From Caldilineaceae bacterium (GTDB lineage: Bacteria > Chloroflexota > Anaerolineae > Caldilineales > Caldilineaceae), in assembly GCA_019637645.1 (NCBI GenBank), contig JAHBVH010000038.1, forward strand, positions 1-64,000: a stretch of DNA of 64,000 bases, written 5' to 3'. Made by a program: the position numbers and the translations under genes. Below the pieces are notes generated by a model. It worked only from the letters and a program-made list of their open reading frames with translations. It ran no database searches and was not told the DNA's origin. Positions 16,498 to 24,712 of this stretch are shown piece by piece; position 1 is the stretch's first letter; every line of letters begins with the position of its first letter.

Positions 16498-17715
16498 ATG
16501 TTAACTGGCGATCTAGTCCGTTTCCGGCTCTACCAACGCAGCGAAGCCCTACAGATCGATTGGCTGGATGGCAATGATCCCCACTGGCAACAGACCGCCG
16601 CCGAGCTGATCACCCTGCTCCACCAACAGGTCGGTAGAGCCCAAGCCGCTTGGCAACAGGCCCAGGAACGCTACGAAGCAGGCCGGGTTGACTATATGAC
16701 CGTGCGCGGCCTTGCCAAGGTCCTCAGCGATGGCGCGCTCTTTCAGCCCGTGCCATCGCCGGTCACACCAGCACTTTTGCGCAAACAGATCTTCTCACGA
16801 GGACCAGCCTTTGCGACCCCACACACCCTTGAACCCCACACACGCGAAACTATCCTACGCGAAGCAGCCGCCGCGTATAACATTACTCCTGATCAGTTGG
16901 AAGATCTGCTCTATGCCGACCGGACCGCGGCTTATCTGCTCACGGATGCTGGCCCCGCGTGGACACCGACAGGGCTGATTACCCGCTACAATCTAGAGTT
17001 GGCACGCGCCGCGCTCTATTGGGCCGACCAGATGCAGGTCAACATTCACGATGGGTTTAAAGATTTCTGGAAATATTTGAAGCTATTCAAACTGATGTTT
17101 GAGGCCACCGTGATCGACGGCGGCTATAGTATTACGTTGGATGGTCCGATCTCGCCCTTTGTGCGGGCGACGACGCGCTATGGTCGCCAGATGGCGGCCT
17201 TTCTGCCTGCTTTGCTCTTGTGCCAGGGGTGGCGCATGTGGTCCACGGTCCGCCCGCCCTACTTTGGCCGGCAACTCACCTACTATCTCGACCATACGTC
17301 AGCGCTCGTCAGCCACTTCAAACAAAGCGGCGAATTCGACAGCCGCCTAGAGGCCGATTTTGCCCAAGAATTCCACGAAAAATTTGGCGACGAGCGGGGC
17401 AAGTGGCAGCTAACGCGGGAAGACGAAGTGATCCTCTTGGGCGACACGGTGATGATCCCCGACTTTGCCTTTACCCACCAGAAGGATGGTCGCCGGGCCC
17501 TGGTCGAATTGGTGGGCTATTGGCATCCAGAATATCTAGAACGCAAAGTTCAAAAGGTCCGCGCCGCGCATCGCAGTGATCTCATCTTATTAGTCTATGA
17601 AGGGGTCAACCTAGGTCGCGAAAAGCTACAAGATGTGCCGTCGCAGGTGCTCTATTTCAAGAACAAGCCGGTGCTCAAAGAGGTGATGGCCTGCGTGGAA
17701 GCAGTGGCGGGGTAA
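16498..17715 (+). CDS. Bax1-type (DUF790) structure-specific nuclease
   Basis: 405 residues. The N-terminus MLTGDLVRFRLYQRSEALQI is characteristic of Bax1/DUF790. A middle section with GFKDFWKYLKLFKLMFEA, and a C-terminal PD-(D/E)xK nuclease core VMIPDFAFTHQ...RRALVELVGYWHPEYLERK (Asp about 325, Glu about 341, Lys in LERK). Bax1 binds XPB and cuts DNA at bubble structures, equivalent in role to XPG in archaeal nucleotide excision repair (family knowledge). It is preceded by a GAGGAAA ribosome site and is presumably co-transcribed with the XPB gene. Confidence 0.85.
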   Translation: MLTGDLVRFRLYQRSEALQIDWLDGNDPHWQQTAAELITLLHQQVGRAQAAWQQAQERYEAGRVDYMTVRGLAKVLSDGALFQPVPSPVTPALLRKQIFSRGPAFATPHTLEPHTRETILREAAAAYNITPDQLEDLLYADRTAAYLLTDAGPAWTPTGLITRYNLELARAALYWADQMQVNIHDGFKDFWKYLKLFKLMFEATVIDGGYSITLDGPISPFVRATTRYGRQMAAFLPALLLCQGWRMWSTVRPPYFGRQLTYYLDHTSALVSHFKQSGEFDSRLEADFAQEFHEKFGDERGKWQLTREDEVILLGDTVMIPDFAFTHQKDGRRALVELVGYWHPEYLERKVQKVRAAHRSDLILLVYEGVNLGREKLQDVPSQVLYFKNKPVLKEVMACVEAVAG

Positions 17716-17716
17716 G

Positions 17717-17993
17717 TTATTCGGCAAACATTTCTGCCAGAACCCGTAAAATGGCTTGTTGCGCACGGGTCGTCAAAGGGCCTAAATGTTTGGTCAGACG
17801 GGCTTTGTCAACCCTGCGTAGCTGATCGAGAACGATCAACCCATCTTTGCCTTGGAAATGACAGACGACGCGTGTGGGGTAGCCTTTCCCCTGCGTCGTC
17901 AACGGCGCAACGACGACTGTGGCAATATGCCCGATTCATTTTGTTAGGCGAAACCACAACGCAAGGTCGTGTCTTCTGCATTTGGTAGCGCAT
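17717..17993 (-). pseudogene. mazF-like toxin gene, truncated and frameshifted
   Basis: One frame gives QKTRPCVVVSPNKMNR, the conserved first half of MazF/PemK; after this the match jumps frame to HIATVVVAPLTTQGKGYPTR and then VVCHFQGKDGLIVLDQLRRV to a normal C-terminus (AILRVLAEMFAE). The shift maps to a run of three C at 17930-17932, so one extra base there explains it. The usual N-terminal segment before QKTRP (about 15 residues) is also missing. No antitoxin is recognisable. A sequencing error could explain the shift but not the missing N-terminus. Confidence 0.8.
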
Positions 17994-18019
17994 GGCGCAT
18001 ACGCGTCGCGCAGGCATCA

Positions 18020-19171
18020 CTAGGCCGGGAACGCGGCAGTCACGGCAATAAGCGGAGTCGTGTCGAGAAGTGGCGCAGAGAGCGGCAGGCAGATCGTAAA
18101 GGTGCTGCCCTGACCAAGGCCAACGCTCTGGGCACGCACCTGCCCCCCATGTGCCTCCACCAACGCCCGGACAATCGCCAAACCAAGGCCCGCCCCCCCC
18201 ATATCCCGATCCCGCGCGCCATCAGTACGATAAAAGCGATTGAAGAGATAGGGTAGATGCTCTGGATCGATCCCATCGCCGGTATCCTGAATGTGGATCG
18301 AAGCCTGCATGGGCATGGTTTGCCGATCAGCCATAAGCGCTACGCGAATCGAGCCATGGGCTGGAGTATGGCGCAAAGCATTGACCAGTAGATTTTGCAA
18401 CACCTGTGTGATGCGCGCCTGATCGACCTGCACCATGACCGCGCTGCGGGGCAATTCCAATTGCAGTTGCACTTCCTCGGCCTCGGCAATGGGCTGAAAG
18501 ATCGCCACGGCATCTTCTAGCAACCAGACCAGATCAGTGGTTTGAAGATTGAGGGGCAATTGGCGCGCTTCCGCTTGGGCCAACTCATGCAAATCGTTGA
18601 CCAGACGATGCAGGTGCCGCGTTTGGTCATAAAGACGAGCGACCTCGGCTTTGTCCAAGGCATAGACATCATCCAAGATGGCGCGCAGATTCCCCTGTAG
18701 AACAGTGAGCGGGGTCCGCAGTTCGTGAGCGACATCGGCCAACAGATTTTGGCGGAGCCGTTCGCCCGCTTCGAGTTGGGTGGCCATCTGGTTAAAGGAT
18801 TGGGCCAATGCCACCAACTCTTCACTACCTTGGGGGACGACGCGATAGGTTAGATCGCCCGCGCCAATGGTTTCGGTACCTTTGGCTAATGCGCCCAAGG
18901 GGGCCGTCATGCGGCGGCTCATCCCAACCCCAGCGGCAATCCCCACCACACTTCCAATCGCCACCACCACCAGTAAATAGCGAGCAGCCAGCTCTGCCAT
19001 CCGCGTTCGAAAGGCGATGATCTGCTCTTGATTGGGGGGTGGGCGATCTTCCGGCGGGGTCGGGCGCAGGACCAAGAAGGTACCCATGAGGGCGATGGCA
19101 GCGATAATCACCACCCCGGCAAAGGCCAAACTAAATTGGAGCCAAAGCTGATTGAAGCGATACCATTTCAT
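18020..19171 (-). CDS. Membrane sensor histidine kinase
   Basis: 383 residues. Two transmembrane helices (about 10-35 and 64-86) flank a very short Pro-rich external loop (RPTPPEDRPPPNQEQ); a HAMP domain follows (RRMTAPLGALAKGTETIGAG). The phospho-acceptor is His149 in DVAHELRTPLTVLQGN; the ATPase part has NLLVNALRHTPAHGS (N box), DTGDGIDP (G1) and GGAGLGLAIVRALVEAHGG (G2). Its start overlaps the response-regulator stop (ATGA). The tiny loop suggests sensing within or at the membrane. Probable control of the adjacent envelope genes is inferred from shared promoter repeats. Confidence 0.9.
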   Translation of the reverse strand: MKWYRFNQLWLQFSLAFAGVVIIAAIALMGTFLVLRPTPPEDRPPPNQEQIIAFRTRMAELAARYLLVVVAIGSVVGIAAGVGMSRRMTAPLGALAKGTETIGAGDLTYRVVPQGSEELVALAQSFNQMATQLEAGERLRQNLLADVAHELRTPLTVLQGNLRAILDDVYALDKAEVARLYDQTRHLHRLVNDLHELAQAEARQLPLNLQTTDLVWLLEDAVAIFQPIAEAEEVQLQLELPRSAVMVQVDQARITQVLQNLLVNALRHTPAHGSIRVALMADRQTMPMQASIHIQDTGDGIDPEHLPYLFNRFYRTDGARDRDMGGAGLGLAIVRALVEAHGGQVRAQSVGLGQGSTFTICLPLSAPLLDTTPLIAVTAAFPA

Positions 19172-19875
19172 GGCGGACCTGCCATTCGATAACCCACCCC
19201 ATAGACGGTTTGGAGATAGAGGGGCTCCTTGGGATCATCCCCCACTTTGCGCCGCAAATTCTTGATATGGGTGTCGAGGGAGCGCTCAATACTCTCATAG
19301 CTATGCCCCAGCGCCTTTTCGATCAACTCACTGCGGGTAAAGACATAGCCGGGGTTTTGCATGAGCGTTTGCAACAGGCTAAATTCGGTACGCGTCAGAT
19401 CGAGCAAAGTCCCATTGAGGGTAACATCATGCCGCGCCACATCAAGACGGAGCTGCCCCACCTGTAGGATCGTGGTAGCACTACCCTGCTCACTCATCCG
19501 CTGCTGCCGCCGTAACATGGCGCGGACGCGGGCCAATACCTCGCGTGGGTTAAAGGGTTTGGTGATGTAATCATCGGCCCCCAACTCCAACCCCAAGATC
19601 TTTTCCGTATCGTCCACGCGGGCGGTCAACATGATGATTGGGGTATCGGCCAGGCTGGCATCCGCGCGGATCAGGCGCGTTACATCCCAGCCATCGCGGT
19701 CGGGCAACATGAGATCCAACACGAGCAGATCAGGATGCTCTCGGCGCAAGGTATGTAACGCCGTCTCCCCACTGTGCGCAGTCAGCACTGCATAGCCCGC
19801 CTGTTCCAAATAGCTACGCAGCAGGCGAGTAATTTCGCGATCATCATCAACAACCAAGATCCGTTCGTGTGGCAT
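19168..19875 (-). CDS. OmpR/PhoB-type response regulator
   Basis: 235 residues from the ATG at 19875. Receiver domain ERILVVDDDREITRLLRSYL with phospho-acceptor Asp54 in VLDLMLPDRDGW, the switch residue in MLTARV and the conserved Lys in ITKPFNPRE. C-terminal winged helix: LTRTEFSLLQTLMQNPGYVF, RSLDTHIKNLRRKVGD and VYGVGYRM. A longer frame (+17 residues) exists, but a promoter (-35 TTGCGC, -10 TATAAC) inside it points to a leaderless message at this ATG. Regulators of this type bind tandem direct repeats with about 11-bp spacing, which is the pattern at six nearby promoters. Confidence 0.92.
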   Translation of the reverse strand: MPHERILVVDDDREITRLLRSYLEQAGYAVLTAHSGETALHTLRREHPDLLVLDLMLPDRDGWDVTRLIRADASLADTPIIMLTARVDDTEKILGLELGADDYITKPFNPREVLARVRAMLRRQQRMSEQGSATTILQVGQLRLDVARHDVTLNGTLLDLTRTEFSLLQTLMQNPGYVFTRSELIEKALGHSYESIERSLDTHIKNLRRKVGDDPKEPLYLQTVYGVGYRMAGPP

Positions 19876-19881
19876 ATCTAT

Positions 19882-19910
19882 GTTATAGCTGGTTTCGCCC
19901 ATCTGCGCAA
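19882..19910 (-). promoter_or_regulatory. Leaderless promoter of the response regulator operon
   Basis: On the minus strand TTGCGC (19905-19910), 17-bp spacer, TATAAC (19882-19887). The start expected seven bases downstream falls on the ATG at 19875. Confidence 0.6.
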
Positions 19911-19941
19911 AAATCATCGCTCTCACCTCAAGCTTTCTCTA

Positions 19942-20004
19942 GGTCATTGGTCATTGGTCATTGGTCATTGGTCATTGGTCATTGGTCATTGGTCATTGGT
20001 CATT
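19942..20004. repeat. Heptamer tandem repeat, nine perfect copies of GGTCATT
   Basis: Nine exact copies of the 7-mer GGTCATT, then a partial copy. Heptamer repeats of the permuted unit TTGGTCA are a known short tandem repeat class (STRR) in filamentous cyanobacteria. It lies upstream of the response regulator operon and beyond the end of the next minus-strand gene. Confidence 0.95.
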
Positions 20005-20031
20005 GGTCCTTTGCAAAGAATCTTTGGCCCA

Positions 20032-20087
20032 CTGTCCTCTGCCTTCTGTCCTTCTGTCCTTCTGCCTTCTGCCTTCTGTCCTCTGCC
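20032..20087. repeat. Degenerate heptamer repeat CTGYCYT
   Basis: About eight units of CTGTCCT/CTGCCTT with two single-base insertions, all pyrimidine-rich on plus, running up to the stop codon of the following minus-strand gene. Same style as the other heptamer arrays here. Confidence 0.75.
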
Positions 20088-22123
20088 TACCCGCCCCAAC
20101 TGACCAACTGTTCATTGCCATAGGTGTAATTGATGGTCACATTGATGGGTAGGGGTTGTTGGTTGCTGCCATCGGCATCCATCACCCAAAGACGCCACGC
20201 GCCAGCCGAGTTATTCTCCCCCCGATTGCTGAGGAAGACAATGTGTTGGCCGTCGGGGCTCCACGCCGGGGCGACATTATTGGGCAGTTCGTCCACCAAG
20301 GTGGTGACTGGCTTGGTCAGCGCTACCATGCCCGACCCATCAGGATTCACCGTGTAAATTTCGCGGTGGTTACCACTCCGGCTGACAAAGGCAATCTTGC
20401 CACCATTGGGCTGCCAATCGGGATCTTCATAGGCTGGCTTGTAGGGATCATGGATCACCAGTTGATTGGTGGCGTCCGGCGTGTCGGCAGTAATTTGGAG
20501 ACCCGCTGTCGATTGATAGACAATCCCCGCGGCATTCCAATCAGCAGCGCGGGCCGATTCTAAGTTCGCTAGATCGCGGTAGTTATCACCGTGGATATCC
20601 ACACGGGCTAGATTAGATTCATAGTCCTTGACCATTGGAAAGTCATCGACCGGGAAGTTCGGATTTTGGTCTAGCAGCTCTTTATCGGTTAAGCACATGC
20701 CACGACCGATATCCCGACACTCTTTATACTCATCCCCACGGGTAAAGAGAATATAGTTGCCGTCGGGGCTCCACTTGGGCGCGGCCAGGGTATTGCGTCC
20801 AGAGAAGATCAGCCGCTCATTGCTGCCATCGATATTCACCAGATAAAGCCCATTTTCCCCAGCAGTGCGCACAAACGCGACGGTCTTACCATCGGGACTA
20901 ATGGCAGGATCAAAGCCGTTGGTCAATTGCCACAGTTGGCCCGTTGCCAAGTTATAGGCATAGATCATGCCACCAGGGCTACTTTGAAAGACCAATGTGC
21001 CACTAAGCCCCGTCGCCGCTTGGGCGCTCACCGTTGTGACCGCTTGGGTTGTCGCTGGCGTAGCAACGGGTTGGATCGTGCTAGAATCGGACGCTGTGGT
21101 TGCCACCGTGACACTGGATATGACACTGGATGTGTTAGTAGCAAGCGCGGTTGTGGTCGTGGCAGCCGCGGGTGCGGCACTAGCGATGGCCGAGATTGGC
21201 AGCAAAGCCACATCACCATTCACTTGTAGATAGGCAGCCGCCGCCCAGCCAACAACACCTTCCTGGTTGGGCAGGGCGATCTGGAGCCAGTCGCTGGCGG
21301 CGTTACGCGCCAATACCGTAACAGTATCGTTCCGATTGGCTTTGTCAATAACCGCATAATTGGTGCCTGGCCCCGAGCGCACATTGAGCCGCACGCCGCT
21401 GACAGAGACCAGCGCAGTGACCCCCGTAGCCGCGACTTCGTCGGTCGCGGTGAGGACCGTGGCGGGAGGGATCGCCAACGCTGGATCCACGGTAGTAGTT
21501 ACCGTGGTTGGCATTTCCACGGTGGCACTGCTGACCGCGGTGGCGCTCACCGGCGTACTGTTGACAACCAGCATGGATGTTGCCACAGGCATGACCATCA
21601 ATTTTTCTAACCCAAAGCCAATCAACTCGGCGCTAGCCACCCAACCACGGGTAGCTTCCGCGTCGCTGACATAGATCCAGGCACCATCGTCACTACGCGC
21701 GGTGGCCGTTAGCAAAGTGCCCACCGCAACGGTCGCGATCGTGGCACCGCCGGGTTCAGTCAGAAGCGTTGCACCTTCCGTACCAGCAATGACAACAACG
21801 CGAGTTGCTTGCGTCTCTGTCAATGCCGCCGCCGCGGCCACTTCGGATGATGCCGCATTGGTGGTCATCTCATTCTGGGTGACCGTATTTACCACCATGG
21901 GCGCGCTGGCTGGCATCGTCATCGCATTGGCGGCATTCGTAGCCGCGCTCGGCGTGGCACCAGTAAGCGCTGCCACCTGCGGCCAGGCCCATAGCCCGGC
22001 AGTGACTAAACCAACAATCAGGATCAATAAGAGAAGCCAGCGCCAGCGTCGCGCCCTCTGATGAGGGGCCTCTTCGCCCGAGTGCTGGCCCGGATTCGGT
22101 AGTGCATGGCCTAACGATGACAT
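20087..22123 (-). CDS. Membrane-anchored SH3b / TolB-like beta-propeller protein
   Basis: 678 residues. A short basic cytoplasmic tail, one transmembrane helix (WRWLLLLILIVGLVTAGLWA, about 28-47), then a Thr/Ala-rich extracellular part. Two SH3b-like modules: about 108-170 (ATLLTEPGGATIATVAVGT...RGWVASAELIG) and about 240-305 (VSGVRLNVRSGPGTNYAVID...VGWAAAAYLQV). From about 385 to the end are PD40/WD40-like propeller blades (DPAISPDGKTVAFVRT, APKWSPDGNYILFTRG, DPDWQPNGGKIAFVSRSG, APAWSPDGQHIVFLSNRG). Surface sensing or cell-wall binding is plausible, exact role unknown. AAGGAG precedes the ATG. The promoter carries the shared 11-bp repeats. Confidence 0.8.
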   Translation of the reverse strand: MSSLGHALPNPGQHSGEEAPHQRARRWRWLLLLILIVGLVTAGLWAWPQVAALTGATPSAATNAANAMTMPASAPMVVNTVTQNEMTTNAASSEVAAAAALTETQATRVVVIAGTEGATLLTEPGGATIATVAVGTLLTATARSDDGAWIYVSDAEATRGWVASAELIGFGLEKLMVMPVATSMLVVNSTPVSATAVSSATVEMPTTVTTTVDPALAIPPATVLTATDEVAATGVTALVSVSGVRLNVRSGPGTNYAVIDKANRNDTVTVLARNAASDWLQIALPNQEGVVGWAAAAYLQVNGDVALLPISAIASAAPAAATTTTALATNTSSVISSVTVATTASDSSTIQPVATPATTQAVTTVSAQAATGLSGTLVFQSSPGGMIYAYNLATGQLWQLTNGFDPAISPDGKTVAFVRTAGENGLYLVNIDGSNERLIFSGRNTLAAPKWSPDGNYILFTRGDEYKECRDIGRGMCLTDKELLDQNPNFPVDDFPMVKDYESNLARVDIHGDNYRDLANLESARAADWNAAGIVYQSTAGLQITADTPDATNQLVIHDPYKPAYEDPDWQPNGGKIAFVSRSGNHREIYTVNPDGSGMVALTKPVTTLVDELPNNVAPAWSPDGQHIVFLSNRGENNSAGAWRLWVMDADGSNQQPLPINVTINYTYGNEQLVSWGG

Positions 22124-22170
22124 TGTAGTGCTCCTTCTTTTCCAGGATTCGCAAAAGCTGATTACCTTTT

Positions 22171-22203
22171 ATCCTAGTTGGTAAATGTGGAAAAGTTCTG
22201 AAG
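22171..22203 (-). promoter_or_regulatory. 11-bp-repeat promoter of the SH3b/beta-propeller gene
   Basis: Read on minus: CTTCAGAACTT (22193-22203), TTCCACATTTA (22182-22192), CCAACTAGGAT (22171-22181); the last 11-mer ends in the -10 TAGGAT. Same 11-bp phase as five other promoters in the window. Predicted leader about 40 nt. Confidence 0.6.
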
Positions 22204-22263
22204 AAATCGCAGAGTTATGATGGGCTTTGGGGGTCACCCTGAATTTTCAATTCCAGACAACTT

Positions 22264-22307
22264 TTCCAAGGCATTTTAACAATTTCTTGAGATTCCGCTG
22301 CCATACT
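22264..22307 (+). promoter_or_regulatory. 11-bp-repeat promoter of the YceI-like operon
   Basis: TTCCAAGGCAT (22264-22274), TTTAACAATTT (22275-22285), CTTGAGATTCC (22286-22296), GCTGCCATACT (22297-22307) with -10 CATACT. The leader would be about 160 nt and contains the dyad ATCGATAC (22423-22430) / GTATCGAT (22438-22445), so further leader control is possible. Confidence 0.6.
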
Positions 22308-22474
22308 CAGCAGTACATCGCTACCGAGACAAAATGGTTTATCCATATCGATAACATCCACCGAAAGTCATCCCAGCGGCGCTTCGCTTTCTGGCAATAG
22401 ACAGACGACTTTTCGATGATTTATCGATACGATAGCGGTATCGATTGTTCACACGCAAACGAAAGGCAATAACC

Positions 22475-23299
22475 ATGTCCACAAAGACAACCAGCCAGCC
22501 GCCAAATGCTACGCCCTTTGGGAAAGTCCTGGCGTTGGTCATGATGCTCACCTTGGTCACGCTCCTCCTTTGGGCTTGTACCAATCCCACGGAAACAACC
22601 GCAACCACGGCCAGTCCACCAGAAGCAACTACACCTGCCGAGGTCACGGCCACGACTGTGACAACCACCGCGGTTGAACCGGCTGCCGAGGCTAGTGCGG
22701 CGGTCACCACCACCGAAGCGGCTGCAACCGAAAGCACTGCGGCAGAAACCACCCTCAGCGTTCAGCACTTTGTGATTGAGCAAAGCCAATCCGAGGCGCG
22801 CTTTACCCTAGATGAGGAGCTGCTCGGTTCGCCCAAAACCGTGGTAGGCACCACGAATTTGGTCAGCGGTGAGATCACGGTGGATGCGAGTGACTTTAGC
22901 AAGACGACCATCAGCCCCATTCAGATTGATGCGCGTGGCTTTGCCACCGATAGCGACCGGCGGGATGGGGCGATCCAGCGCTTTATCTTAGGGTCGAATA
23001 ACGACGCCAATCGCTATATCGTCTTTACACCTACGGCGATTACTGGTCTTCCAACCACCGCTGCCGCTGGCGACACCTTCACGCTGCAAATCACCGGCGA
23101 TTTGACCATCAGCGGCGTGACCAAACCAGTCACCTTCACCACGACCGTGACGGTTGATTCAGCTACCCAGATCAGTGGATTGGCTACAGTGCAGGTATTG
23201 CGTTCCGACTATAATCTGACCATTCCTAGCGTACCCAGCGTTGCCAATGTCACCGATGAAGTTTTGCTTGAGTTCCAGTTCGTTGCCATCGGGCAGTAG
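22475..23299 (+). CDS. YceI-like lipoprotein
   Basis: 274 residues from the ATG at 22475; a TTG-started extension of ten codons lacks support. Lipoprotein signal: hydrophobic VLALVMMLTLVTLLLWAC with the lipobox ending at Cys. A Thr/Ala/Glu-rich spacer (about 37-100) leads to a YceI domain: FVIEQSQSEARFTLDEEL, VVGTTNLVSGEITVDASDF, FTLQITGDLTISGVTKPVT. YceI proteins form a lipocalin-like barrel that holds isoprenoid or other lipids. It is followed after 37 bp by the dioxygenase-like gene, and both should be expressed from the 11-bp-repeat promoter. Confidence 0.85.
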   Translation: MSTKTTSQPPNATPFGKVLALVMMLTLVTLLLWACTNPTETTATTASPPEATTPAEVTATTVTTTAVEPAAEASAAVTTTEAAATESTAAETTLSVQHFVIEQSQSEARFTLDEELLGSPKTVVGTTNLVSGEITVDASDFSKTTISPIQIDARGFATDSDRRDGAIQRFILGSNNDANRYIVFTPTAITGLPTTAAAGDTFTLQITGDLTISGVTKPVTFTTTVTVDSATQISGLATVQVLRSDYNLTIPSVPSVANVTDEVLLEFQFVAIGQ

Positions 23300-23336
23300 A
23301 ACTCGTTTTTTTCTTTGTCAATCAGGAGGCTCTTTT

Positions 23337-24224
23337 ATGGAAAAGCACAACACCGAACAGCAAGACATATATGACTTGGGGCTCACCGCGGATCTAGCCA
23401 TGTGGCGACGTTCTCCCATCGATCGCCGGCGGATCCTAAAAATGGGGATGTTCGGGATCAGCGCGCTCTTGGTGGCGTGCCAAATGCCCAATATGCCGCC
23501 CAATGGTGCCCCGCCCAGTGGTGGTCCCCCCGGTGGTGGCGCGCCAGGCGGCAATACCATCACGGCCACGTCAATTTCGGAATGTTTGGACAACATTCCC
23601 AGCGAAACAGCTGGCCCCTACCCAGCGGATGGCTCCAGCGCTTCGAATCAGCAACTGAACATCTTGGATCAAACTGGCATTGTGCGCAGCGACATCCGGA
23701 CCAGCCTCTCGACGCAAAATGTGGCGGCGGGGGTGCCCATGACGCTGGAGTTGACGCTGGTCAATACCAACGCCGAATGTGCCCCACTGGCTGGCTACGC
23801 GATCTATGCGTGGCACTGCACCCGCGAGGGTGGGTATTCCATGTATAGCGAAGGGCTCACCGACGAAGATTTCTTGCGCGGGGTCCAAGCCACCGATAGC
23901 GAAGGGAAAGCCACCTTTACCTCCATCTTCCCAGGTTGTTATATGGGCCGGTGGCCCCATGTCCACTTTGAGATCTATGCTTCCTTGGAAGAGGCAACGG
24001 GATCAAGCAATGCCATTCATACCTCACAGTTGGCTTTCCCCGAGGATAGCTGCAATGCAGCCTATGCCACAGAGGGCTATTCGACCAGTGTACGCAACCT
24101 GTCACAGATTACCCTAGCCACGGACAATATCTTTAGCGATGGCTATGCGGCTCAAATGGCGACCGTAACCGGTAATGTCACCGATGGTTATACCGTAAAA
24201 TTAAGCGTTGGCATTGCGGTCTAA
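23337..24224 (+). CDS. Tat-exported intradiol-dioxygenase-like lipoprotein
   Basis: 295 residues from the ATG at 23337, after a strong AGGAGG (23324-23329). The N-terminus has a twin-arginine-like motif RRRILKMG followed by FGISALLVAC, so export by Tat and lipid attachment are likely. A Pro/Gly-rich spacer precedes an intradiol ring-cleavage dioxygenase-type beta-sandwich: SETAGPYPADG, LAGYAIYAWHCTREGGYSMY and GRWPHVHFEIY, with candidate iron ligands Tyr in the second segment and the HxH of the third. The real substrate is unknown; secreted members of this family are poorly characterised. Probably in one operon with the YceI-like gene. Confidence 0.8.
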   Translation: MEKHNTEQQDIYDLGLTADLAMWRRSPIDRRRILKMGMFGISALLVACQMPNMPPNGAPPSGGPPGGGAPGGNTITATSISECLDNIPSETAGPYPADGSSASNQQLNILDQTGIVRSDIRTSLSTQNVAAGVPMTLELTLVNTNAECAPLAGYAIYAWHCTREGGYSMYSEGLTDEDFLRGVQATDSEGKATFTSIFPGCYMGRWPHVHFEIYASLEEATGSSNAIHTSQLAFPEDSCNAAYATEGYSTSVRNLSQITLATDNIFSDGYAAQMATVTGNVTDGYTVKLSVGIAV

Positions 24225-24237
24225 GCACAAGCCGTTT

Positions 24238-24292
24238 CTTCATCAGTTCTTCAGAATTACTTAATAACTTCTTGAGATTTCTCTGCTATGCT
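24238..24292 (+). promoter_or_regulatory. 11-bp-repeat promoter ahead of a candidate small RNA
   Basis: CTTCATCAGTT (24238-24248), CTTCAGAATTA (24249-24259), CTTAATAACTT (24260-24270), CTTGAGATTTC (24271-24281), TCTGCTATGCT (24282-24292), ending in -10 TATGCT. Four half-sites in perfect 11-bp phase, the clearest example in the window. The next open frame starts only at 24713 behind a terminator and its own promoter. Confidence 0.65.
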
Positions 24293-24298
24293 AAGAGA

Positions 24299-24521
24299 GC
24301 AGAGGGGCAGGTGGAGTGACATGGATGGTCATGTCCCTCCTTTTGCCTCTTCGCATTCTGTTCGCGTGTGTCGCATCCGCGGTCACGGAGCGTTGTGAAC
24401 GAGCTGTGGACTGCGGATGCCCACAGCAAGCACGCGGCAACCATCCTCCTTTTGTTTTTCGCTGATCTAGAGACAGAAAAGGAGCGAGCCGCGGGACTGT
24501 ATCCTGCGGCTCGCTCCTTTT
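24299..24521 (+). ncRNA. Candidate regulatory small RNA
   Basis: Predicted from a promoter (-10 at 24287-24292) and a very strong terminator at 24477-24521, giving about 220 nt with no convincing reading frame. Internal pairing: GACATG (24318) with CATGTC (24330), and GCATCCGC (24373-24380) with GCGGATGC (24413-24420). It shares the 11-bp-repeat promoter class with the surrounding envelope genes. No match to a known RNA family is claimed. It could instead be an attenuated leader for the downstream permease, but that gene has its own promoter at 24550-24604. Confidence 0.5.
24477..24521 (+). terminator. Strong Rho-independent terminator
   Basis: AAAAGGAGCGAGCCGC (24477-24492) pairs perfectly with GCGGCTCGCTCCTTTT (24506-24521), a 16-bp stem with a 13-nt loop, followed by another T. 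It ends the candidate small RNA. Confidence 0.88.
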
Positions 24522-24549
24522 TATGCCGATTACCCCAATACGCCGGCTC

Positions 24550-24604
24550 CTCCAGAATTCTTCCATGATTTATCCATAGCTTCTCAAGATTCTCCCGCTA
24601 GACT
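24550..24604 (+). promoter_or_regulatory. 11-bp-repeat promoter of the ABC permease gene
   Basis: CTCCAGAATTC (24550-24560), TTCCATGATTT (24561-24571), ATCCATAGCTT (24572-24582), CTCAAGATTCT (24583-24593), CCCGCTAGACT (24594-24604) with -10 TAGACT. Predicted leader about 100 nt. Confidence 0.6.
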
Positions 24605-24712
24605 AGAAAGAAAGCAATAGAGATGGTTTGAAGAGGTCACCTTTGCCCCTGCCCGGCTTTTGCATACCAGCTCGGGGTAATAACGACCACTTATCGAGAG
24701 GAGCAATAGACA

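Noticed and set aside
19876..19926. Longer response regulator starting at 19926.
   Set aside because: The extra codons contain a -35/-10 promoter ending at the ATG at 19875, where the receiver domain starts normally.
19942..20004. GGTCATT array considered as a CRISPR array.
   Set aside because: Units are contiguous 7-mers without spacers; this is a tandem repeat. No CRISPR array is visible in the window.
24368..24568. 66-codon open frame in the 24.3-24.6 kb gap.
   Set aside because: It runs through a 16-bp terminator stem, has no ribosome site and no recognisable sequence; a non-coding RNA fits better.
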